Below, piece after piece: positions 25,030-35,115 of a stretch of 35,115 bases of DNA. Source of the stretch: Anaeromyces robustus (Eukaryota > Neocallimastigomycota > Neocallimastigomycetes > Neocallimastigales > Neocallimastigaceae); assembly GCA_002104895.1 (NCBI GenBank), contig MCFG01000146.1, positions 110,001 to 145,115 of the forward strand. Reading direction: 5' to 3'. How positions within the stretch are numbered: the stretch's first letter is position 1; each line of letters opens with the position of its first letter. The notes under the pieces are model-generated. The model searched no databases, was not told the origin of the DNA, and saw only the letters and a list, made by a program, of their open reading frames with translations. The position numbers were made by a program, and so were the translations under genes.

Positions 25030-26731
25030 TTTTTATTCTATGTATATTAGTTTTTTATTATTTATTATTTTTAATATTTTTAATATTTTATAAAATTTAT
25101 ATAATTTATATATTATTATATTATTTATTTGAATTTAAATTATATGTAATTTTTGATATTTGATATATTTTTATGATGATTAAATTAAAATATTTTTTAT
25201 TTGATAGAAGTGTTTTATTATATGAAAAAAACACGTCAAAGTAAAAAATTATTAATTATTTAATAAATGGAAAGATTATTTATTAATTCAAATAATAGTA
25301 TAATAAAAATAATAGAAAAGAATATTATTAGTTTTATTGTGTTTTCATGAATGCATTAATTAATATATGACTATTTTAATCAAATTATAAATATTTTAAA
25401 TAATATTCTTTATTTTCTTTCTTTCTTTTTTTTTTTTTTTTTGTATTTATTTTATGAACTTAATAATATGTTTCATTTATTTTCTTAATAATATATTTAA
25501 TGTATATTTTAAATGTCTTTGTAATTTTTTTTATTACTTCATCCTCTCTATTTTTTCTTTATATTATTATTATGATAAAATATAAAATATTTATTTACCT
25601 AATAAAAAGTTATAAATTAATATTACAGAAAATAAAAGTTTTTTAATATGGTATTAAATTATAAAATAGATATAAATGAAAATATAAAAAGAAAATAAAA
25701 ATTAAAGAGAAAAAAAAAAGAAAAAAAATTGGATAAAAAATTTTTTTTAAATCTTTTTATAAAATCAATAAGTTTAATTTCAATATGATTTAAATTAATT
25801 TGAATAATTAATTATTAAATCAAAATTAAAAAATAATAAAAAATTAAATAAAAATAAAAATAATATATAAAAAAAAATAGGTTATAAAAAGCTAATATTA
25901 ATATATTGGTAAATTATTATTTAATGATTATTATTTAATTATTATAATACATATATATAATCATAAAAAATATTATTTTATAATAAATGTAATAATTTTT
26001 TATATGAATATTAATAAATAATTATAAAAATATTTCAATAGTATTTACAACTTTTTCTTATATATTAATATATATTTATAATATTTATTATTGATATAGT
26101 GTACTTAATTACTTTTGTTATATATTTATATTCAAATATATTTCTTTTTATTTTTAATTATTTATTATATTAAGTAATACTTACGTTTGTATAAAATAAT
26201 TATATATTAAATATTATTAAAGATTTAACAAATAAAAATATATAATAATTAAATGTATATAATTAAAATATATAATTATGAATAGTTCCTTTTTCTCTTT
26301 TTCATATTTTTTTTGTATTGAATAAGTCTATCTGAGTTTAAAATATTAAAATTTTTAATATTTATTAAAAATATTAATAAATAAAATTTTTAAAATTTAA
26401 ATTTTTTTTAAAAAATATATAAAAAAAATTATATTTATTAATTTAGCAGTAAAATACAAGAAAAATAATATAAAAAAAATTTTTTTTAATTGATTATTTA
26501 AATAAGTTGACAAATTTATTATTAATTTATATTAGTTATATTAAAACATTTTGTTGAATTATCTTTTATTTTTTCAATATTCTTTTTGTATTATTATGTA
26601 AAAAAAAATAATTATTCACATACATAAAGTTTTAATGTACAAACAATAGACAAAGAAAAAGTAAAAATTAATTTTTTAATATGTTATAAATTAATTTATT
26701 TGTATCTTTTTAAAGACTATTAAACAATTCC

Positions 26732-26762
<31 letters not shown>

Positions 26763-27103
26763 TTCACAATAAAGCTTTAATTTTTTTATTATTTAATTAT
26801 AAATAGAATAAAATTAATAATATTCAATATATCCTTTTTAATAAATAATTATTATAATAAATTAATTTTTTTTTATTTATTTTTTTAAAAAAAAAAATGT
26901 ACATTAATAATATTTTATAGATTTTTTTCCTTTTTGAAAAAAATGTATAAAGTATTAAAGTGGTAAGTTCGAATTTATGTTAGGTAATGTTTAATTATAT
27001 TAAAATTAAAATTATGGTTTTAATTAACTTTAATTTAAAAAAAATTAGTTTTAATTTTGTAAAAATCTTTAAATAATATCAATTTTTAATAATTAATTTA
27101 AAC

Positions 27104-27104
<1 letters not shown>

Positions 27105-27186
<82 letters not shown>

Positions 27187-27203
27187 GTAAATAAATAAAT
27201 AAT
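27105..27203. repeat. (AAAT)n microsatellite, about 24 copies
   Basis: About 97 bp of AAAT with one aagt variant, followed by a second short AAAT stretch to about 27255 after a copy of the flanking ttttaataattaatttaaa sequence, which is repeated on both sides of the array. Confidence 0.9.
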
Positions 27204-27867
27204 TTTAATAATTAATTTAAAATAAATAAATAATGAATAAATAAATAAATAAATAATTAGGGTTAAAGAAAATTAGTATAAATAATTTGACATAAGTTAT
27301 AAGAAATTAAAATTTATTTATGAAAGTGTTAGCTAAATGGAATTATTGTATAGTTATTAATATAATATTACATTTAATTTTAATTAAAATGCTAAGAATA
27401 AAATTATAACTATAAAGACATATATATATATACATATATATATATTTTAAAAGTTATATATTTTCCTATTAATAAAAAAATAATGATATAATATGATAAA
27501 ATGTATAATCTTTAATATTAAAAATATTAATGAATAGTTTATAAAGATTTTCTAATAAACTTTTTTCATTATCAACTTATACTAATGGTGAAATTTATAA
27601 GATATATATGAGGATATTAATAATTAAAAAAAAAAGAAACAATAACATAAAATTAATATTTTTAAATTAATTTATAATTTTTAACACATTCTAATTCAAA
27701 TGCTTAATATTATTATTTATTTGATATGATATTGAATTCTAATCATTTTTTTTTTAATTAATATCGTCAATTATTTATCAAATATTATTGAGAAAATATT
27801 AATTTTTACAAAAAAAAAATAACGTTATCACTTACTCATATTTTTATATCTATATTTAAAATTAATA

Positions 27868-28014
27868 TTTACACATATTATTTTATAATTAATCATACAA
27901 ATACATCTTAATATATATAATTGACAATTTAATTTTGTATATGTGTAAATATTAATTGTCAATTATATATATTTAGATGTATTTGTATGATTTATTATAA
28001 AATAATAATGTAAA
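27868..28014. repeat. 62-bp inverted repeat with 24-bp spacer and alternative inner pairing
   Basis: Left arm 27868-27929 and right arm 27954-28014 are reverse complements with only a few mismatches and one indel; the shared block includes catacaaatacatct and aattgaca. The spacer holds atatgtgtaaatattaat (27939-27956), the exact complement of 27861-27878 at the outer edge of the left arm, so two mutually exclusive foldings are possible. No coding frame is present. It may be a small MITE-like element or a product of template switching. Confidence 0.85.
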
Positions 28015-28164
28015 ACTAATTCAATTAAAAGTAAAAACTTTTAATTATCTTATTGAAAATTAGTAATATAAAATTTTATTTTATTAATAATAACCTTTTT
28101 ATTATTATTAATCGAATTTGTTTTTTTTTTTTTTTTATTTTATTTTTACATTTTATTATAATTG

Positions 28165-28196
<32 letters not shown>

Positions 28197-28761
28197 CTTT
28201 ATTTTGAACTGTGATTTAATTTTTATTATTTAGTATGCATTATAATTATTTTTTTTTTATTGTTAAACAAATATTGTTTTATTTCTTAATAATATTAAAT
28301 TTTTTTATATATATAAAAGAAACAATCAAATAGTTAAATATTTATTTATTAATACATCAAAAGGATAAAAAAAAATTAATAAATTATTATTATTGTAAAA
28401 AATATTTACTTAATGAAAAAATTATAAAATAATAATTAATGTATTTATAATCTATAAGTTAACTACTATTATAAAACAATAAATAAATAATTTTTATATC
28501 CTTTATTTGAAAAATTTTCGATATAATAAATAGTAAAATAAGAAATATTAAATTATGAATAAATTAAAAAATATATTTTTATCTTTTTTTTTTTTTTTTG
28601 TTAGTTCGTTTTTGTTATTAATTCATTATAACAAATTAAAGTTTTTTTTATTTCTTATTTTTTATTAATCTTTATTGGTATATATTTTATAAAAAATATT
28701 ATAATATTTTTTATATTATTTTTTTATTCTCTTTTTTCACTTCTTCACCCATAAATTTATT

Positions 28762-32878
<4,117 letters not shown>

Positions 32879-34244
32879 TTTGACGTTTTTTTTATTATTA
32901 AAATAATTAATGTTTATATATTATAATAAAATTTTTATATATATATATTTTTTAATAATTGAATTTTTAATTCATATATATCAATATAATTTATCTTTTT
33001 TTGATATTAATATGTATATATATTTTTATATTTTTTTTTTAAATTCCAGATGTCTTCTTTATTTAAGAATCCAATTAATGTTTCATTTTATTTTATTATT
33101 TCTTATAACAAGTATTAAATATTTATAATTAATTTAAATAATATTTATTTGAAATATTATATATATATAAACGATATAATATAAAGAATATTAGAACTTG
33201 ACTAATATAAGAAATTTCAATTATAATCTATTTTAATTATATTATAAATTAGTTTTTTTTTTTTTTTTTTTCTTTAAATATGAATAAACATATATATATA
33301 TATATATACATATATACTTATTTCATATGATATTTTAAGAATATATAAAATATTAGATCTTAAATGAATAATTAATAAAACTAGCAATGAAATATGTAAA
33401 TTCTTTATTCATTTTTATATTTTTATAGTAATTATTATTTTTAAAATAACAAAGAAGATATATATATTTTTAGTTTAATGATAATTTATAACATATTTAT
33501 TATATTATTGATAGAATCTCTACTGATATGAACAGTTTTATTTTTTTTGGAATTATAAAATTTTTTTCATATTTAAATAATATAAAAAATAAAATAAACT
33601 TTAATTCTTATAGTTTTATACAATTTATTGATTATCTTATTACGAAAAATAATAATTTTCCTTTAATATTATAAAATTATTTTTATAGAAGTGTTAATAA
33701 TATTTTTTTTTTAACTTAGCATCAAAATCAAGATTATAATACAATATAAAGTAATATATAAAATAATAATGTATCATAATATATTAATTCAATATATATT
33801 TAATATATAATATATTAATTCTTTTTAACAATATAAAATATTTACATTTTTATAATACATTAAAATAAATTATAAATCATCCAAATTTTTTTTTTTTAAT
33901 TTAAATAAAAATTTATGTGAATACAAAAAAAAAAAAAAAAAACAAAAAATTGATCGAATTCATTCATTCATAATTTATAATTTTATCTTGATAATAATTT
34001 ATTATATATATATATATTAAATAAAATTTTATTTTTTTATTTTTTTTTTATTTTTTTATTTTTTTCACAATTAAAATATATATTAATATAAAATAAATAA
34101 AATTATTCAATTATAATATTTTTACCATTGCTGTATTTATTTATTATATAAATAGTAATAAATAAAATAATATTTTATAATTAAATTAAATAAATAATAA
34201 TATTTAATTATTATTATTATTATTATTATTATGATTATTTATAA

Positions 34245-34275
<31 letters not shown>

Positions 34276-34325
34276 AATAAATAAATAAAATTATATAGAT
34301 TTTATTTATTATTATAAACATTTAT
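32879..34325. other. Intergenic, AT-rich, presumed promoter region of the FUSC-like gene
   Basis: About 1.4 kb between the FUSC-like start codon and the stop of the next gene. It holds AT dinucleotide runs, an ATT array (about 34208-34232) and an AAAT array (about 34243-34289). No recognised promoter motif or gene. Confidence 0.7.
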
Positions 34326-35115
34326 TTAGTCTTGTTCATTATCTATAGAAAATATACAAAATGAACTTCTTTTTAATACCATAAAAACATTCTGATCAAG
34401 TTGTGCAACACCATATATTAATTCTTCTTTTTGATGTTCTTTATCATTTATCATTTGAGAATCATCATAATTCGATACATCAATAAGATATTGAGATGCT
34501 GAATTTCTCTTTGATTCTTCATCTGATGGTTGACTATAAACAAATACTAATTTTGAAGTTTCTACAATTAAAGCATATCTAAAATCATTAGATATATATG
34601 CAAATTTTTTATTACGTTTACTGGCTTCAACAAAACCAAATGCATTAAATACAGCACAATGATTCATTTCGAGATTATTTTCTAATTTTAAAATAATACC
34701 ATCAACATCTTGTTTTAAACAAAGATAATTAGTAATATATGGTTCATGTAATGGTTCATTTTGATTAATATTATCATCTGTCATAGACATATAATATGGA
34801 GTTTCTAAAGTTGGGAAACTAGTACAAAGCCATTCAAAACCTGAACCTTGATTTATATCTGTAATTTGACCAGTTTGTGAAACTCGTATAAAACTAATAG
34901 GTGATTTTTCCATATCACATTCTTCTATTTGTTGTATACTGTTAATATTTTGATAAAGACCATTATCTTCCTTTCCTGTAAACATCAAAAGACGTTCTTT
35001 AATATTAGCAAGTTCAGATGGATCAACCGTTTCTAAAACATTATCATCTTCTTTAAACATTTGAATCCAATGAACTTGATTTTTTTTTTCAAAATGAAGA
35101 GTAATAATACTACCA
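34326..35115 (-). CDS. C-terminal part of an unrecognised protein, possibly beta-propeller-like (cut by the window edge)
   Basis: The frame is open from the right edge (35115) to a TAA stop at 34328-34326, about 262 codons. The internal ATG at 35060 is not a convincing start because the frame continues upstream as ...GSIITLHFEKKNQVHWIQ. The sequence is acidic and polar, with repeated short beta-strand patterns (GSIITLHF, ISFIRVSQTGQI, DGIILKLENN, FAYISNDFRYALIVETSKLVFVYSQ, ELIYGVAQLDQNVFMVLKRSSFCIFSID), which would suit the blades of a WD-like propeller in a large scaffold protein. No catalytic motif, signal peptide or membrane segment is seen. I cannot name the family. Confidence 0.6.
   Translation of the reverse strand, partial: GSIITLHFEKKNQVHWIQMFKEDDNVLETVDPSELANIKERLLMFTGKEDNGLYQNINSIQQIEECDMEKSPISFIRVSQTGQITDINQGSGFEWLCTSFPTLETPYYMSMTDDNINQNEPLHEPYITNYLCLKQDVDGIILKLENNLEMNHCAVFNAFGFVEASKRNKKFAYISNDFRYALIVETSKLVFVYSQPSDEESKRNSASQYLIDVSNYDDSQMINDKEHQKEELIYGVAQLDQNVFMVLKRSSFCIFSIDNEQD

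Larger units (their letters stand above)
25030..28761. other. Intergenic, AT-rich
   Basis: About 3.7 kb with no supported exon. It contains an AAAT array, a large inverted repeat at 27868-28014, several poly(T) runs, and a weak candidate for a second small poly(A)-tailed insert near 28155-28247. Confidence 0.75.

Noticed and set aside
26955-26995. T-arm-like string (taagttcgaattta) suggesting a tRNA
   Set aside because: The stems do not pair and no D arm or anticodon arm lies upstream.
28155-28247. Possible second small retroposed insert: T27 run, AATAAA on the minus strand, and attataatt on both sides
   Set aside because: The direct repeat is only 9 bp of pure A/T, AATAAA is too close to the A tail, and the insert has no recognisable content.
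34326-35115. Assignment of the edge protein to Elongator subunit 1 (ELP1)
   Set aside because: Only vague similarity in beta-strand pattern was seen, and the protein stops where ELP1 would continue for hundreds of residues.

Overview
The window looks like nuclear DNA of an anaerobic gut fungus (Neocallimastigomycota, the Neocallimastix/Piromyces group). This is inferred from four things: extreme AT richness; intergenic DNA made mostly of homopolymers and TTTA/AAT microsatellites; spliceosomal introns that are themselves AT-only or microsatellite-filled; and an exported GH114-type glycosidase with a Ser/Thr linker and a beta-trefoil-like tail. Species cannot be fixed by eye.

All six convincing genes lie on the minus strand. 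From left to right: a single-exon secreted GH114-like glycosidase (5131-6660); a two-exon cysteine-rich type I membrane protein (17591-18648); a six-exon AMMECR1-domain protein (20580-22656); a two-exon basic nuclear protein with a possible helix-hairpin-helix (24334-25029); a six-exon FUSC/ArAE-like membrane transporter (28762-32878); and the C-terminal part of an unrecognised protein running off the right edge (34326-35115). Exon joins were worked out by hand from GT/AG sites, reading phase and protein continuity; every join keeps frame. The genes are functionally unrelated and monocistronic in layout, so no operon or pathway cluster is claimed.

The rest is gene-poor: 1-5130, 6661-17590 (about 11 kb), 18649-20579, 22657-24333, 25030-28761 and 32879-34325. 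These stretches hold long TTTA/AAAT and AAT arrays, loop-less palindromes, a ~150-bp dispersed repeat in two copies, an isolated tRNA-Tyr 5' half, and a retroposed insert with poly(A) tail, polyadenylation signal and 12-bp target-site duplication (1512-1938).

The most unusual points are: the AMMECR1 gene, whose five introns all end in AAAG and mostly have weak donors, while all seven other introns read here end in TAG or CAG; the retroposon with a perfect hairpin at its 5' junction; a perfect 40-bp palindrome and several shorter ones; a 62-bp inverted repeat with a built-in alternative pairing; and the tRNA-Tyr half that stops exactly at the tRNA intron site.
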